Shown: positions 6,822 to 17,046 of the stretch, in pieces
Position numbering within the stretch: the first letter of the stretch is position 1
How the letters are laid out: every line of letters begins with the position of its first letter
From: Gammaproteobacteria bacterium
GTDB taxonomy: Bacteria; Pseudomonadota; Gammaproteobacteria; PS1; Pseudothioglobaceae
Length of the DNA stretch: 42,399 bases
NCBI GenBank assembly: GCA_030611725.1
Contig: JAUWPG010000003.1
Location: 1 to 42,399, forward strand
Reading direction: 5' to 3'
The notes under the pieces: generated by a model
Databases searched by the model: none
What the model saw: only the letters and a program-made list of their open reading frames with translations
What the model was told of the DNA's origin: nothing
Made by a program: the position numbers and the translations under genes

Positions 6822-7913
6822 TTAAACGTTAAACAAGAAGTGTACCACATCGCCGTCTTGGACAATGTATTCCCTGCCTTCTGAGCGTAATTTTCCAGCC
6901 TCTTTGGCGCCTTTCTCGCCGCCATACTTGATAAAATCGTCAAAGGCAATGGTTTCGGCTCGAATAAAACCCTTTTCAAAATCACCATGAATTTTACCTG
7001 CTGCTTGCGGCGCACTGTCGCCAACGTTGATGGTCCAAGCACGAACTTCTTGAACACCCGCGGTAAAGTAAGTCTGCAAACCTAGTAATGCATAGCCAGA
7101 TTTAATTAAGCGATCAAGGCCAGACTCAGTTTGGCCCATCTCTGACAAGAACTCTTGTTTTTCTTCAAGGTCAAGTTCAGAGATTTCAGCCTCAATATCG
7201 GCACAAATTGCCACAACCTGTGCGCCTTCAGATTCAACAAATTTGGCAACAACATCAAGATGCGGGTTATTATTAAAACCCTCTTCGCTGACATTGGCTA
7301 CGTAAAGTACAGGCTTGATGGTTAATAACTGAAAGCCTTTAAGTAGTTTAAGCTCTTCATCGTCGTAAGACAAGGTTCTTGCGCCTTCACCCGCCTCAAG
7401 CGTTGGTAATATTTTTTCTAATAAGGCCTTAAGCGGTAAGCCGTCTTTTTGGCCAGACTTGGTGTTTTTAATGGCTTTTTGATAAAGCTTTTCAACCGCA
7501 GTTAAATCAGCTAACACAAGCTCAGTGTTGATGATTTCAATATCGTCTAGGGGTGATACTTTTCCGGCAACGTGCACAATGTCTTCGTTTTCAAAACAAC
7601 GAACCACATGTACAATGGCATCAGTTTCACGAATGTTGGTTAAAAATTGATTACCCAGCCCCTCGCCTTTTGAGGCGCCCTCAACCAAACCGGCAATATC
7701 AACAAATTCCATGGTGGTGGACAGGATCTTTTTCGGATTAACAATGTCAGACAGCTGTTCTAGACGCTTATCGTTAATAGGCACAATACCAACGTTAGGC
7801 TCAATGGTGCAAAATGGATAGTTGGCCGACTCAATGCCTGCTTGAGTGAGCGCATTAAAGAGTGTTGATTTTCCAACATTGGGCAGGCCGACAATGCCAC
7901 ATTTAAATCCCAT
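6822..7913 (-). CDS. ychF: Redox-regulated ATPase YchF (Obg-family P-loop protein)
   Basis: A 363-residue Obg-like ATPase. The P-loop GLPNVGKST is at residues 9-17, and switch II reads [21 protein letters not shown]. The G4 position reads NVSE rather than NKxD, which in this family goes with ATP preference. A coiled-coil insertion spans the middle, and the C-terminal TGS domain ends with [12 protein letters not shown]. The family binds ribosomes and affects translation and oxidative stress responses. It follows pth by 3 bases, a very common pairing. Confidence 0.97.
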   Translation of the reverse strand: MGFKCGIVGLPNVGKSTLFNALTQAGIESANYPFCTIEPNVGIVPINDKRLEQLSDIVNPKKILSTTMEFVDIAGLVEGASKGEGLGNQFLTNIRETDAIVHVVRCFENEDIVHVAGKVSPLDDIEIINTELVLADLTAVEKLYQKAIKNTKSGQKDGLPLKALLEKILPTLEAGEGARTLSYDDEELKLLKGFQLLTIKPVLYVANVSEEGFNNNPHLDVVAKFVESEGAQVVAICADIEAEISELDLEEKQEFLSEMGQTESGLDRLIKSGYALLGLQTYFTAGVQEVRAWTINVGDSAPQAAGKIHGDFEKGFIRAETIAFDDFIKYGGEKGAKEAGKLRSEGREYIVQDGDVVHFLFNV

Positions 7914-7916
7914 TTT

Positions 7917-8492
7917 TTACTCCTGTGTATGTAGTGTTTTCATGGCGGGCTCAATCTCACCCTTAACGACTTGTTCAATGACGTTGAGTGAATTAACCAG
8001 CGTATTTTGAATCGGTTCAATTTCTGACTTGTTAGGCGCATGCAATACAAAATCAGCTACCCTAGATTTGTCACCTGGGTGACCAATGCCAATTCTTAAT
8101 CGATAAAAATCCTTATTGCCAAGCGCACTAATGGTATCTCTGAGGCCGTTGTGTCCGCCGTGCCCACCACCAAACTTAATTCTAGCCGTGCCCGGATTAA
8201 GGTCTAAATCATCGTGCACAACTAAAATTTCATCAGTGTTAATTTGATAGAATTTGGCAACGCTTTGAATAGATTGGCCTGAACGATTCATATAAGTATT
8301 TGGCTTTAGTAAGCGTAGGTTCAATCCTGCAATATTAACCTGCGTCACTTCGCCCAAAAACTTGGTTTCTTTTTTGAAAGTGGCTGAATATAAATGCGCA
8401 AGCGCACCACAAAACCAAAAGCCAACATTGTGGCGATGAGACTGATAGTCCTTGCCTGGGTTGCCCAAGCCAACAATCAGTTTAATCGCCAC
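7917..8492 (-). CDS. pth: Peptidyl-tRNA hydrolase
   Basis: Cleaves peptidyl-tRNA released from stalled ribosomes. The 191-residue length is normal. Signature blocks are the N-terminal IVGLGNPGKDY, the catalytic His21 in RHNVGFW, NTYMNRSG, the catalytic Asp in VVHDDLDLNPG, and GGGHGGHNGLRD. It lies 19 bases after rplY and directly before ychF on the same strand, the standard rplY-pth-ychF order. Confidence 0.97.
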   Translation of the reverse strand: MAIKLIVGLGNPGKDYQSHRHNVGFWFCGALAHLYSATFKKETKFLGEVTQVNIAGLNLRLLKPNTYMNRSGQSIQSVAKFYQINTDEILVVHDDLDLNPGTARIKFGGGHGGHNGLRDTISALGNKDFYRLRIGIGHPGDKSRVADFVLHAPNKSEIEPIQNTLVNSLNVIEQVVKGEIEPAMKTLHTQE

Positions 8493-8511
8493 AGCGGTCT
8501 ACTGGTTCAAA

Positions 8512-9186
8512 TTAAGACTTTTCAACTGAATCGTCTTCAGCCGTTTCATCACCTTCATCACCTTCATCACCTTCATCAACAATATCCTCTTCGACTTCTT
8601 CAGCCATAAGTTTCGGCTCCTGAACGGCAACAACACTTTGGTCGTGTGCTTCGATATCACCATGTGTGAGGGCAGTAATGGTAACGCCTTCAGGCATATT
8701 CAGACCAGTTAAACTGATATGGTCGCCAATAGCAAGGTCGCTGATATTAACTTCGATACCATTTGGCATGTCTGCTGGTAGACAAGAAACTTCAACGCTG
8801 GTAATAAATTGATTAAGGATGGCGCCAAGACGCATGGCCTCATTGTCTTTTTCACCAAGAAAGTTAAGTGGAATATTGGTGACAATAGCTTGTTTCATGT
8901 TAATACGTAATAGGTCGATGTGAGAAATCGTTTTTTTAGCTGGGTGACGCTGCAAGTCTTTAATAATGACAGGCTCAATTTTTTTATCAATCGCTAAATC
9001 TATAACGGAAGTAAAGGATACTTCGTTTTCTAGTAGATGCGTGATCTCATGTATGTTTAGTGAAATTGCACTAGGCTCTTTGCCTGCACCGTAAACGATA
9101 CCAGGTACTTTTTCTTCGCGACGCAGGCGGCGGCTCGCACCTTTGCCCTGGTCATTTCTTACTGTTGCATTAATTGTTATGCTCAT
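8512..9186 (-). CDS. rplY: 50S ribosomal protein L25, general stress (Ctc) form
   Basis: Binds 5S rRNA. I chose the ATG at 9186 (protein starts MSITINATVRND) because GGAGAG lies just upstream. An in-frame longer start at 9240 would add 18 unusual residues and run through a terminator-like hairpin. The resulting 224-residue protein is the two-domain form: an L25 domain (about 1-90, KGASRRLRREEKVPGIVYG) and a TL5-type C-terminal beta domain. The last 30 or so residues are very acidic and contain GDE repeats from a 9-bp DNA repeat. Confidence 0.94.
   Translation of the reverse strand: MSITINATVRNDQGKGASRRLRREEKVPGIVYGAGKEPSAISLNIHEITHLLENEVSFTSVIDLAIDKKIEPVIIKDLQRHPAKKTISHIDLLRINMKQAIVTNIPLNFLGEKDNEAMRLGAILNQFITSVEVSCLPADMPNGIEVNISDLAIGDHISLTGLNMPEGVTITALTHGDIEAHDQSVVAVQEPKLMAEEVEEDIVDEGDEGDEGDETAEDDSVEKS
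8546..8579 (-). repeat. 9-bp tandem repeat in the 3' end of rplY
   Basis: Three full copies and a partial fourth copy of TCATCACCT on the + strand. They encode the GDE GDE GDE acidic run on the - strand. The length is a multiple of three, so copy change would keep the frame. Confidence 0.85.
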
Positions 9187-9202
9187 TTTGACTCTCCAAA
9201 AA

Positions 9203-9229
9203 ATAAAAAAACACCCACCAATTGAGTGC
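9203..9229 (-). terminator. Terminator-like hairpin at the end of the ubi operon, just upstream of rplY
   Basis: On the - strand CACTC pairs with GGGTG (one wobble) across a 7-base loop, followed by seven T, one A and more T. It lies between ubiB and the rplY ribosome binding site. A possible rplY -10 (TATACA, 9230-9235, with TTGGTC 15 bases upstream) directly precedes it, so the two signals overlap. The stem is short. Confidence 0.45.
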
Positions 9230-9303
9230 TGTATAAACAATATGCCTTGCGACCAAACATATCGAGGTGATAATTTTACCCGAAAACAGGACTAAAGAAA
9301 ATA

Positions 9304-10908
9304 TTATCTAGACTTGAGCCAGAACACCAGACCAGCCATAACGCTAATGCCACTGGGCAACCACAGAGCATTGGTGGCCAAAACACCCGAAAGAATAATT
9401 AAAGCACCAGCAAAAATGGCAGATGTTTGTTTGTTGGCATTGTCTTTTAGTTGATCAACAATGGCGTCTGTTTGTTTGCTATACAGGCTGCCCACATTCT
9501 TAATTTGATCCATTTGTTTTAACGCACTGACGACCAATCTCGGCAATTCAGGGATTTCTTTTAGTAGTTCAGGCGCTTGTTTTTTGAGTTTTTCAAATGT
9601 ATTTTTCATGCTATATTTCTCTTTGACCAAATCCTCTAAAAAAGGCTTGGCGGTTGCCCATAAATCAAGCTTAGGGTAGAGTTGTCTACCCAGCCCTTCA
9701 ATGTTTAATAATGTCTTGTCTAATAATAACAGTTGTGGCTGAATAGTGATGTCAAAATTTTTGGCTTCTTGAATCAGCTCAAGCAGCACCTGGCCAAAAG
9801 AAATTTCGCCCAATGGTTTTTTGAACATTGGCTCGCAAATTCTGCCGATAGCTTGTTCAAAGGCCACAACATCAGTGCTTGCACTTGCCCAACCAGACTC
9901 GATATAAGTACGAGCAACAGCGTGATAATCTTGATTAAAAAAAGCCAGAAAAATATCGGCAATGAAATCTTTATCGGCTTCTGTAAGTGTGCCCATGATG
10001 CCAAAATCAACACCAATATAGTTGTCATCTGGACCAACAAAAATATTACCAGGGTGCATATCTGCATGAAAGAAGTTGTGTTTAAACACCTGGGTGAAGA
10101 AGATAATCACCCCATCTTCTGCTAATTTTTTAAGGTTGACCCCGTCGGCTTTGAGTTGTGCAATATTGCCTACTGGTGTGCCATAAATGCGCTCAGTGGT
10201 TAAAACGTTTTTACTGCATAAATCCCAATGCACTTTTGGTACGTAAAGTAAATTAGAGTTTTTAAAGTTTTCTCGTAGCTTTGAAGCGTTTTCAGCCTCA
10301 TTGAGCATATTGAGTTCATTCAGGATAATGCTTTCAAATTCTGCCACAATCTCAGTTGGGCGCACCTTCTTGCTAATTGGGTGTTTGCCAATTAGTTTTG
10401 CCAAGGCGTACATCAAGGCAATATCGCGTTTAATGATTTGATCAATATCAGGGCGCACAACCTTAATCACCACCGCATCCCCCTCATGAGTAATGGCGGT
10501 GTGCACTTGTGCAATAGAGGCAGAGGCCAATGGTTGTTGGTCAAACGACCGAAAGAGCTTGTCAGTACTATTGCCTAGTGACTTTTCAATGGCGTGTTTG
10601 GCTTCAGTTGAATCAAATGCTGGGCAGCTGTCTTGCAATTTAGCCAGCTCGTCACCAATATCGTCTGGCAACAAGTCTCGGCGCGTGGACAAAGTTTGCC
10701 CAAATTTGATAAAAATAGGGCCCAGTTCTTCGAGCGCTAGACGAATACGCTCACCGCGCGTAAACTTCTTAACTGGAAAATAATGCCAAGGAATTAAATA
10801 TAGAAGTGGCTTAAAACCTTTGAGAAGTGGTGTGGATAACACTAAGCTGTCTAGACGGTAGCGCATTAAAATGCGTGAAATTTCGACAAATCGAACCAGA
10901 CTACTCAT
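9304..10908 (-). CDS. ubiB: Ubiquinone biosynthesis protein UbiB (ABC1/ADCK atypical kinase family)
   Basis: A 534-residue ABC1-family protein needed for aerobic ubiquinone synthesis. The KxGQ motif of the family is at residues 68-71 (KFGQTLSTRRDLLPDD). The Ala-rich nucleotide loop is SASIAQVHTA, the catalytic region HNFFHADMHPGN, and the metal site VDFGIMG. Two hydrophobic segments near the C-terminus (about 495-531) fit the known membrane anchors. It is the last gene of the aroQ-to-ubiB run and starts 4 bases after ubiJ. Confidence 0.96.
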   Translation of the reverse strand: MSSLVRFVEISRILMRYRLDSLVLSTPLLKGFKPLLYLIPWHYFPVKKFTRGERIRLALEELGPIFIKFGQTLSTRRDLLPDDIGDELAKLQDSCPAFDSTEAKHAIEKSLGNSTDKLFRSFDQQPLASASIAQVHTAITHEGDAVVIKVVRPDIDQIIKRDIALMYALAKLIGKHPISKKVRPTEIVAEFESIILNELNMLNEAENASKLRENFKNSNLLYVPKVHWDLCSKNVLTTERIYGTPVGNIAQLKADGVNLKKLAEDGVIIFFTQVFKHNFFHADMHPGNIFVGPDDNYIGVDFGIMGTLTEADKDFIADIFLAFFNQDYHAVARTYIESGWASASTDVVAFEQAIGRICEPMFKKPLGEISFGQVLLELIQEAKNFDITIQPQLLLLDKTLLNIEGLGRQLYPKLDLWATAKPFLEDLVKEKYSMKNTFEKLKKQAPELLKEIPELPRLVVSALKQMDQIKNVGSLYSKQTDAIVDQLKDNANKQTSAIFAGALIILSGVLATNALWLPSGISVMAGLVFWLKSR

Positions 10909-10912
10909 TTAA

Positions 10913-11413
10913 TTAAATCCCTTTATCTTTAAACAGGTTAGATTTTGAAGGCGCCACCAATAAGGTAGTGAGCTCATCTTTTAGGGCCTCTATTGAATTT
11001 TTAGATTTTTTAAAGGTTTTTCCCAGTTTGCCAGCTTGGTGAGCAAAGATATCACCGATATATTTGGATAACACCTCTTCAAGATCAATATCGATTTGTT
11101 GCAATAAGTCGACCAATAGTTGTGCTGTTTTAACATCGCCATGAATAATGATTTTATCTTGTCTGAGTAGTTCGGTTAAGTCCTCGCCCTGGAGCAAGGC
11201 CAGAAAAACACTGGACTTGAGCTTAATGTCGACATCGATAGCTGTTGTTGCATCTGTGGTGACAAAAATGCGATTGTTGGTACAAATAAAATTAACGTCT
11301 AGTGCTAAATCCTCGAGTGCAAAGTGCAATACTTTACCATTCAGTGCGCCCAGGTTAACACCCCCTTGATCTATCAAATAGTTTAAAGCTTGTTCAAGCA
11401 CAAAGTGTTGCAT
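10913..11413 (-). CDS. ubiJ: Ubiquinone biosynthesis accessory factor UbiJ (SCP2 domain)
   Basis: A 166-residue protein between ubiE and ubiB, the classic position of ubiJ. The N-terminal half fits an SCP2 lipid-binding domain: GKVLHFALEDLALDVNFIC, then an SSVFLALLQGEDLTELLRQDKI stretch. The C-terminal part is helical (IDLEEVLSKYIGDIFAHQAGKL). In E. coli UbiJ (201 residues) binds isoprenoid intermediates and organises the Ubi complex. This copy is shorter, and the assignment rests on domain type plus position. Confidence 0.85.
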   Translation of the reverse strand: MQHFVLEQALNYLIDQGGVNLGALNGKVLHFALEDLALDVNFICTNNRIFVTTDATTAIDVDIKLKSSVFLALLQGEDLTELLRQDKIIIHGDVKTAQLLVDLLQQIDIDLEEVLSKYIGDIFAHQAGKLGKTFKKSKNSIEALKDELTTLLVAPSKSNLFKDKGI

Positions 11414-11418
11414 GAGGC

Positions 11419-12159
11419 TTAAACTTTAATGCCTTTGTGTAAAGCGACAATACCACCTGAAAGGTTGTGATACTCACAAAAACTAAAACCCGCATCAAGC
11501 ACCATGGTTTTTAGGGTTTCTTGGTCAGGGTGTTTTCGAATTGATTCGGCCAGGTATTGATAAGAGTCTTCGTCATTGGCAATAATACCGCCGAGTTTTG
11601 GCATAACACTAAAAGAATAAAAGTCGTAAAACTTTTTCAAAAGCTCAGAATCAGTTTTTGAAAATTCTAAGATTAATAAGCAACCACCAGGCTTTAAGAT
11701 ACGGTGCATTTCTGCAAGCGCCTGGTCTTTATCGGTAATATTTCGTAATCCAAAGGCAATACTGACACAGTCAAAGGTGTTATCTGCAAAAGGAATGTTT
11801 TGAGCGTTTAGCTGGATAAACTCTACGCCAAAAACACCATTATTAATTAGGTTTTTTCTTCCTTCGCCTAGCATTGCAGCATTAATATCGCTAAGAATAA
11901 CTTGTCCGCTATCGCCGACTTTTTTTCTAAACTTAATGGCTAAGTCTCCTGTGCCACCAGCAAGGTCTAGTACTTTGTCGCCCACTTTAACATTGCTTGA
12001 AGCGATCGTATAACGTTTCCATAAACGGTGTGCACCAAAAGACAGTACATCGTTCATTAGGTCGTATTTACTGGCTACTGAATCGAAAACACCCCTAACT
12101 AGGCTTTGTTTGTCATCGGTCACAACGTCTTTAAAGCCAAAATGTGTGGTTTTATCCAT
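11419..12159 (-). CDS. ubiE: Ubiquinone/menaquinone biosynthesis C-methyltransferase UbiE
   Basis: A SAM-dependent C-methyltransferase of 246 residues acting on the quinone ring. Family signatures are [19 protein letters not shown] (about 24-42), the SAM-binding motif [13 protein letters not shown] (about 63-74), [10 protein letters not shown] and RILKPGG. It lies 12 bases after gltA and 5 bases before ubiJ on the same strand. Confidence 0.96.
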   Translation of the reverse strand: MDKTTHFGFKDVVTDDKQSLVRGVFDSVASKYDLMNDVLSFGAHRLWKRYTIASSNVKVGDKVLDLAGGTGDLAIKFRKKVGDSGQVILSDINAAMLGEGRKNLINNGVFGVEFIQLNAQNIPFADNTFDCVSIAFGLRNITDKDQALAEMHRILKPGGCLLILEFSKTDSELLKKFYDFYSFSVMPKLGGIIANDEDSYQYLAESIRKHPDQETLKTMVLDAGFSFCEYHNLSGGIVALHKGIKV

Positions 12160-12171
12160 GATTGATTCTAA

Positions 12172-13308
12172 TTATTTGTTTGGGTATTTTCTGAAATCAG
12201 CGCCTATATAAATTTGCGTTGGCCTGAAAATACGATTATGGCTCACCTGCTCTCTCCAGTGTGCCAGCCAGCCAGCAGAACGCGCTACCGCAAAAATAGG
12301 GGTGAATTGGTCGGTTGGCAGTTTTAAAATTTCAGCATATAAAATGCCAGAATAGAAATCAACATTTGGGTACACGCCTTTGTCAGACAGGAGTTCTTCA
12401 CAGATGCGCTCAACCTCTAATGCAGTTTCAAAACGTTTTGATAAAGCGACACCAGTTTTGTTGATGTATTTTTCGATCATTTTTTGTAAGATAGTTGCGC
12501 GAGGGTCTTTCACGCTATATTCTCGATGCCCCATGCCCCAAATAACTTGCTTGTTTTTTAGGCGGTTTTCGATATAGGCGCGTGCATTTTTGGCATCGCC
12601 AATTTCGTCTAGCATGTGAAGCACGTCTTCGTTAGCACCGCCGTGAAGCGGGCCTGCTAAGGTGCCGACTGCAGCTGACATGGCGGCAAAAGGGTTGGTG
12701 AGTGTTGAGGCGGTTACCATGGCTGAAAAAGTTGATGCGTTAATAGTGTGTTCGGCATGCAAAATTAAGCACGCATCAAATAACTTTACAGCTTCATCGC
12801 TTGGATCCTTGACACATAACATGTGCAGGAAATTTTGCGCATAACCCATGCTTGGATCAGGCGGTACCGGATCATAACCGTTACGTATATTTTCCCACAT
12901 AGAGACCAGCGTTGCAGTTGTAGAAAGAATATGAATCAGTGCATTTTGGGTGACTGTAGAATCTGGTGTTGCCGCTTTGGCCTCTGGATAGAAGGTTGCC
13001 ATTGATGCAATTGCCATCTGTAATACATTCATTGGGTGGCCATTTGGCGGTAGTGACCACATCATGGTGCGAATGTTGGACTTTACCCGGTAATGACTTT
13101 GCAATAAACGCTGGAACTCTTCAAGTTCTTGCTGGTTTGGTAATTCACCATGTAATAGCAGCATCGAAGCCTCTTCAAAAGAGGAGTATTCAACTAGCTC
13201 TTCAATGGAATAGCCACGATATGCCAAGATGCCATTTTTCCCATCAATCGAGGAAACAGAAGATTCTGTTGCTGGAACGCCAGCCAAACCCGGACTGTAT
13301 TCAGTCAT
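12172..13308 (-). CDS. gltA: Citrate synthase, short form
   Basis: Condenses oxaloacetate and acetyl-CoA at the entry to the TCA cycle. The 378-residue length fits the short, dimer-type group that also contains 2-methylcitrate synthases, rather than the 427-residue E. coli type. Signature blocks are GILAYRGYSIEEL, the His-containing ILHAEHTINAS, GPLHGGANEDV, MGHREYSVKDPR and the catalytic-Asp block NVDFYSGI. No prp genes are nearby, which favours true citrate synthase. It lies 3 bases downstream of erpA. Confidence 0.92.
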   Translation of the reverse strand: MTEYSPGLAGVPATESSVSSIDGKNGILAYRGYSIEELVEYSSFEEASMLLLHGELPNQQELEEFQRLLQSHYRVKSNIRTMMWSLPPNGHPMNVLQMAIASMATFYPEAKAATPDSTVTQNALIHILSTTATLVSMWENIRNGYDPVPPDPSMGYAQNFLHMLCVKDPSDEAVKLFDACLILHAEHTINASTFSAMVTASTLTNPFAAMSAAVGTLAGPLHGGANEDVLHMLDEIGDAKNARAYIENRLKNKQVIWGMGHREYSVKDPRATILQKMIEKYINKTGVALSKRFETALEVERICEELLSDKGVYPNVDFYSGILYAEILKLPTDQFTPIFAVARSAGWLAHWREQVSHNRIFRPTQIYIGADFRKYPNK

Positions 13309-13311
13309 AAT

Positions 13312-13665
13312 TTATACCGAAAAAGAAGAACCACAACCACAGGTGGTTTTGGCATTTGGATTGTGAATAATAAAACGCGAGCCTTGCAAGTCTTCAAGAT
13401 AATCAACTGTTGAGCCAGTTAGATACTGATAGCTCATTGGATCAACCACTAAACGTACGCCATCGTTATCAACTGAACTGTCACCTTCTTTGTAATTTTC
13501 GTCAAAGGTAAAGCCATAAGAAAAGCCTGAACAGCCACCGCCAGTAATATAAACACGAAGCTTAAGCGCCTCGTTTTTCTCTTCTTTAATTAAGTCAGCG
13601 ACTTTCTTTGCAGCAGAATCGCTAAATATAATGTCCGCATTTTCCAGAACTTGTGCTGTATCCAT
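13312..13665 (-). CDS. erpA: Iron-sulfur cluster insertion protein ErpA (A-type carrier)
   Basis: A 117-residue A-type carrier. It holds the three conserved cysteines: Cys45 in GGGCSGFSY, and Cys109 and Cys111 in CGCGSSFSV at the C-terminus. It delivers Fe-S clusters to apoproteins. ErpA rather than IscA is preferred because no isc genes are adjacent and the extended N-terminus matches ErpA; IscA cannot be fully excluded. It lies 25 bases after argC and 3 before gltA. Confidence 0.87.
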   Translation of the reverse strand: MDTAQVLENADIIFSDSAAKKVADLIKEEKNEALKLRVYITGGGCSGFSYGFTFDENYKEGDSSVDNDGVRLVVDPMSYQYLTGSTVDYLEDLQGSRFIIHNPNAKTTCGCGSSFSV

Positions 13666-13690
13666 ATTTATCTCCTTTAGGGGCTTAAAG

Positions 13691-14722
13691 TTAAGGCAAT
13701 AAGCCGATTTGTTCTAAGCCTAACCCTTCGTCCATATTAAACATGATGTTCATGTTTTGTATTGCTTGTCCAGACGCGCCTTTCACTAAGTTATCAATCA
13801 CCGACATAATCACCAGTTTATTACTATTCGGTATTTTTTGAACAGAAATCTGACAAAAATTAGACGACTTAACGCTGCGTGTTTCAGGGTAAATACCATC
13901 AGCCAGTATTGTAACAAATTGCTCATCTGAATAGGCGTGTACAAAAAACGGCATTACATCAGTGTCTGCATCTAGTAAATCAACATAAATGGTTGCCTGC
14001 ATACCGCGAATCATTGGCACTAAGTGCGGTACAAAGACTAGCTTAACTTCTTTCCCTGCTAACAATGCAAGCTCTTGTTTTATTTCAGGCAAATGGCGGT
14101 GGCCACCAACGCCATATGGTTTGAGACTTTCGCTAGTTTCACAAAGTAACATGGCTTGATTGGCTGTACGACCAGCACCACTCACGCCTGATTTGCAATC
14201 AGCAACAATGTTTGATAGGTCAATTAACTGATTGTCAATTAATGGTTTTAGTGCCAGTTGAATAGCTGTTGGATAGCAGCCCGGATTGGCAATCAGCATG
14301 GCATCTTTAATTTTTTTACGGTTGGTTTCGGGCAATCCATAAATTGCGGACTTGAGTAATGATGGCTGAGTGTGTTCTAGACCATACCATTTTGACCATT
14401 CATCACTGTCGGTAATCCTAAAGTCGGCACCCAAGTCAATGACTTTAATGCCTTTTTCAATAAAAGCGCCCGCACCTTTCATAGCAACACCGTGAGGTGT
14501 AGCAAAGAAAATAATGTCGCAGGTATTTAGAGTCTCGTCGCTCGGCAATGAGAATATTAAATCGGACTGACCGGCCAACGATGGGAAAATGCTGTCAACA
14601 CGCTTGCCGTTGAGCGAGCGCGAGCTAATCGCCACCACGTTCACTTTAGGGTGGTTGTGTAACAAACGAAGCAACTCAACACCAGTATAGCCCGTGCCAC
14701 CAATAATGCCGGCCTTAATCAT
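13691..14722 (-). CDS. argC: N-acetyl-gamma-glutamyl-phosphate reductase
   Basis: Third step of arginine synthesis, NADPH-dependent reduction of N-acetylglutamyl phosphate. The 343-residue length is typical. The N-terminal Rossmann motif is [17 protein letters not shown]. The active Cys149 lies in ANPGCYPTA, and the GGHRHLPEI block is present. Its start codon overlaps the end of accC by 8 bases, so it is probably translated from the same mRNA as the acetyl-CoA carboxylase genes. Confidence 0.97.
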   Translation of the reverse strand: MIKAGIIGGTGYTGVELLRLLHNHPKVNVVAISSRSLNGKRVDSIFPSLAGQSDLIFSLPSDETLNTCDIIFFATPHGVAMKGAGAFIEKGIKVIDLGADFRITDSDEWSKWYGLEHTQPSLLKSAIYGLPETNRKKIKDAMLIANPGCYPTAIQLALKPLIDNQLIDLSNIVADCKSGVSGAGRTANQAMLLCETSESLKPYGVGGHRHLPEIKQELALLAGKEVKLVFVPHLVPMIRGMQATIYVDLLDADTDVMPFFVHAYSDEQFVTILADGIYPETRSVKSSNFCQISVQKIPNSNKLVIMSVIDNLVKGASGQAIQNMNIMFNMDEGLGLEQIGLLP

Positions 14723-16073
14723 TAGTGCAATCCCCTAGCATTTTTTCAAGGTAGTGAATGTTCATGCCGCCTTTTCGGAATGTTTTATCTCCCATGATGC
14801 GAGCCTGCAATGGAATGTTGGTTTTAATACCATCAATCACCATTTCGTCTAATGCATTTTGCATTTTGATAATGGCGCCGATGCGTGTATCGGCAAAAGT
14901 AATTAGCTTGCCAATCATCGAGTCATAGTGTGGTGGCACGGTATAGCCATTATAGATGTGTGAGTCAACACGCACACCTAAACCCCCAGCTACATGGTAT
15001 TGAGTAATTTTTCCAGGTGACGGCATAAAAGTAACAGGGTCTTCTGCATTGATGCGACATTCGATTGCATGGCCTTTAATTTCCACATCGTCTTGTGTGA
15101 AGGATAACGTTTGTCCATCGGCAATCATGATTTGTTCGCGTACAATGTCAACGCTAGTAATCATTTCAGTGGCAGGGTGCTCCACCTGAACACGTGTGTT
15201 CATTTCAATAAAATAAAATTCATTGTTTTCAAACAAAAACTCAAACGTTCCCGCACCACGGTAGTTAATCGCCTTACAAGCATCAACACAAACCGCGCCA
15301 ATTTTATTACGTAACTCAGGTGTGATGCCTGGTGCTGGTGCCTCCTCTACTACTTTTTGGTGGCGACGCTGCATCGAGCAGTCGCGCTCACCTAAGTGCA
15401 CAGCATTGCCGTGTTCATCCGCCAGTATTTGAATCTCAACATGTCGAGGCGTGGTGAGAAACTTTTCCATATACACCTCTGGATTACCAAAGAAGCTTTG
15501 AGCCTCGGTTTTAGTAAGTTCAATTGAACCAAGTAAATCTTCTTCTTTATCAACCACGCGCATACCGCGACCACCACCACCACCAGAAGCTTTAATAATG
15601 ATTGGAAAGCCAATCTTACGAGCAGTTTCGATATTTTCAATTGAATTTTTGCCTAAACCGCCGTCAGATCCAGGCACACAAGGTACACCAGACCTTTGCA
15701 TAGCTTCAATTGCTGCTACTTTATCACCCATAATGCGGATATTTTCAGCCCTAGGGCCAATAAAAATAAAACCACTTTCTTCAACACGCTGTGCAAAATC
15801 TGCATTTTCTGATAAGAAACCATAGCCTGGGTGAATCGCGTCTGCATGAGTCACTTCTGCCGCTGCAATTAGTGCTGGAATGTTTAAATAACTGTCAGCA
15901 GAAGGGTGTGGGCCAATACATACGGCCTCATCTGCTAAACGCACATGCTTTAGGCTTTTGTCTGCGGTTGAATAGACGGCAACAGTTTTGATGCCAAGAT
16001 CCTTGCAGGCCCGCAAAATTCGTAGTGCGATTTCACCACGATTGGCGATTAAAACTTTTTGGATTTTATTCAT
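14715..16073 (-). CDS. accC: Acetyl-CoA carboxylase, biotin carboxylase subunit
   Basis: ATP-dependent carboxylation of the biotin on AccB, first step of fatty acid synthesis. The 452-residue length is typical. The N-terminal domain begins [16 protein letters not shown]. The ATP-grasp Gly-rich loop GGGGGRGM is at about 164-171. Further blocks are the [13 protein letters not shown] strand, [21 protein letters not shown], and the active site [12 protein letters not shown]. It overlaps accB by 4 bases (ATGA) and argC by 8. Confidence 0.98.
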   Translation of the reverse strand: MNKIQKVLIANRGEIALRILRACKDLGIKTVAVYSTADKSLKHVRLADEAVCIGPHPSADSYLNIPALIAAAEVTHADAIHPGYGFLSENADFAQRVEESGFIFIGPRAENIRIMGDKVAAIEAMQRSGVPCVPGSDGGLGKNSIENIETARKIGFPIIIKASGGGGGRGMRVVDKEEDLLGSIELTKTEAQSFFGNPEVYMEKFLTTPRHVEIQILADEHGNAVHLGERDCSMQRRHQKVVEEAPAPGITPELRNKIGAVCVDACKAINYRGAGTFEFLFENNEFYFIEMNTRVQVEHPATEMITSVDIVREQIMIADGQTLSFTQDDVEIKGHAIECRINAEDPVTFMPSPGKITQYHVAGGLGVRVDSHIYNGYTVPPHYDSMIGKLITFADTRIGAIIKMQNALDEMVIDGIKTNIPLQARIMGDKTFRKGGMNIHYLEKMLGDCTND

Positions 16074-16510
16074 TGGATGACAAACAATGTTTGTCCAAAC
16101 TCAATGGCATCACCATTATTGCACAAGATTTCAGTGACTGTACCTGATTGGTCGGCTTCGATTTGGTTCATGATTTTCATTGCTTCAACGATACAAATGG
16201 TGTCGCCTTGATTGACGTGTTGGCCGATTTTTACAAAAGCTTCAGAAGTTGGTGAACCGGAGTCATAAAAAGTACCCACCATTGGTGAAGTGATTGGATG
16301 TCCGTCAATAACTTTGATCGGGTCAACAGGCGCCTTATTTTCTACTATAGCAGCTGGCATAGCTGCCGGCATTGCTATAGGCGCAGCAGCCACTGGCGCA
16401 TCTCCGTAGCGCGAGATGCGAACCGACTCTTCACCTTCATGAATTTCAATTTCTGCCATGCCAGACTTCTCTAACAATTCCATTAATTTTTTTACTTTAC
16501 GAATGTCCAT
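16070..16510 (-). CDS. accB: Acetyl-CoA carboxylase, biotin carboxyl carrier protein
   Basis: A 146-residue BCCP. The N-terminal helix-rich part ends near residue 37. A Pro/Ala-rich flexible linker (about 38-60) follows, then the C-terminal biotinyl domain with the thumb region and the biotin-accepting Lys112 in EAMKIMNQ. It starts 3 bases after aroQ and overlaps accC by 4 bases, the standard aroQ-accB-accC arrangement. Confidence 0.98.
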   Translation of the reverse strand: MDIRKVKKLMELLEKSGMAEIEIHEGEESVRISRYGDAPVAAAPIAMPAAMPAAIVENKAPVDPIKVIDGHPITSPMVGTFYDSGSPTSEAFVKIGQHVNQGDTICIVEAMKIMNQIEADQSGTVTEILCNNGDAIEFGQTLFVIQ

Positions 16511-16512
16511 TT

Positions 16513-16956
16513 TTACCCTTTTTCTTTAATGTGTTTGATTGCTGCACTCATTGCAAATTCATAGCCTTGTACGCCAAAGCCAGAAATTACCCCTTGTGCA
16601 ATATCTGAAAAATAAGATTTTTTACGAAAGTCTTCACGTTTATAAACGTTAGACAAGTGGATTTCAGTGAATTTAATGCCCACAGCTAGCATTGCATCAC
16701 GCAGTGCAACAGATGTATGTGTAAATGCAGCTGGATTAATAATAATGTATTTTGTTCCGTTGTTACTGGCTGCATGAATCTTATCAATCAATCCCGCTTC
16801 AGAATTATCCTGATGATGATCCAGGCTGAGTTTGGCGTCGGTTGCTAGTTGGGTTAAATGCTCGACAATATCGTCAAGTGTTTGTGCGCCATAATGATCT
16901 GGCTCGCGAGTGCCAAGCATGTTTAGATTTGGGCCACTTAATAATAATATGTCCAT
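16513..16956 (-). CDS. aroQ: 3-dehydroquinate dehydratase, type II
   Basis: Dehydrates 3-dehydroquinate in the shikimate pathway. I chose the ATG at 16956 ([15 protein letters not shown]), which matches the family start. An upstream in-frame TTG at 16977 would add seven residues with no support. The 147-residue length is normal. The catalytic Tyr22 is in [38 protein letters not shown] and [10 protein letters not shown] are family blocks. It heads the run of nine close-packed genes that ends at ubiB. Confidence 0.95.
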   Translation of the reverse strand: MDILLLSGPNLNMLGTREPDHYGAQTLDDIVEHLTQLATDAKLSLDHHQDNSEAGLIDKIHAASNNGTKYIIINPAAFTHTSVALRDAMLAVGIKFTEIHLSNVYKREDFRKKSYFSDIAQGVISGFGVQGYEFAMSAAIKHIKEKG

Positions 16957-17046
16957 AATACCAACCACAAGTTTCAAATAAAGCTGATTTTACCACCAAC
17001 ATCATGCATGTTAGTCAGATTTGGACGACTTTTAGCGACTAAGTTA

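Noticed and set aside
9187-9240. Upstream start for rplY
   Set aside because: The added 18 residues are read from a terminator-like hairpin, and the good ribosome site belongs to the ATG at 9186.
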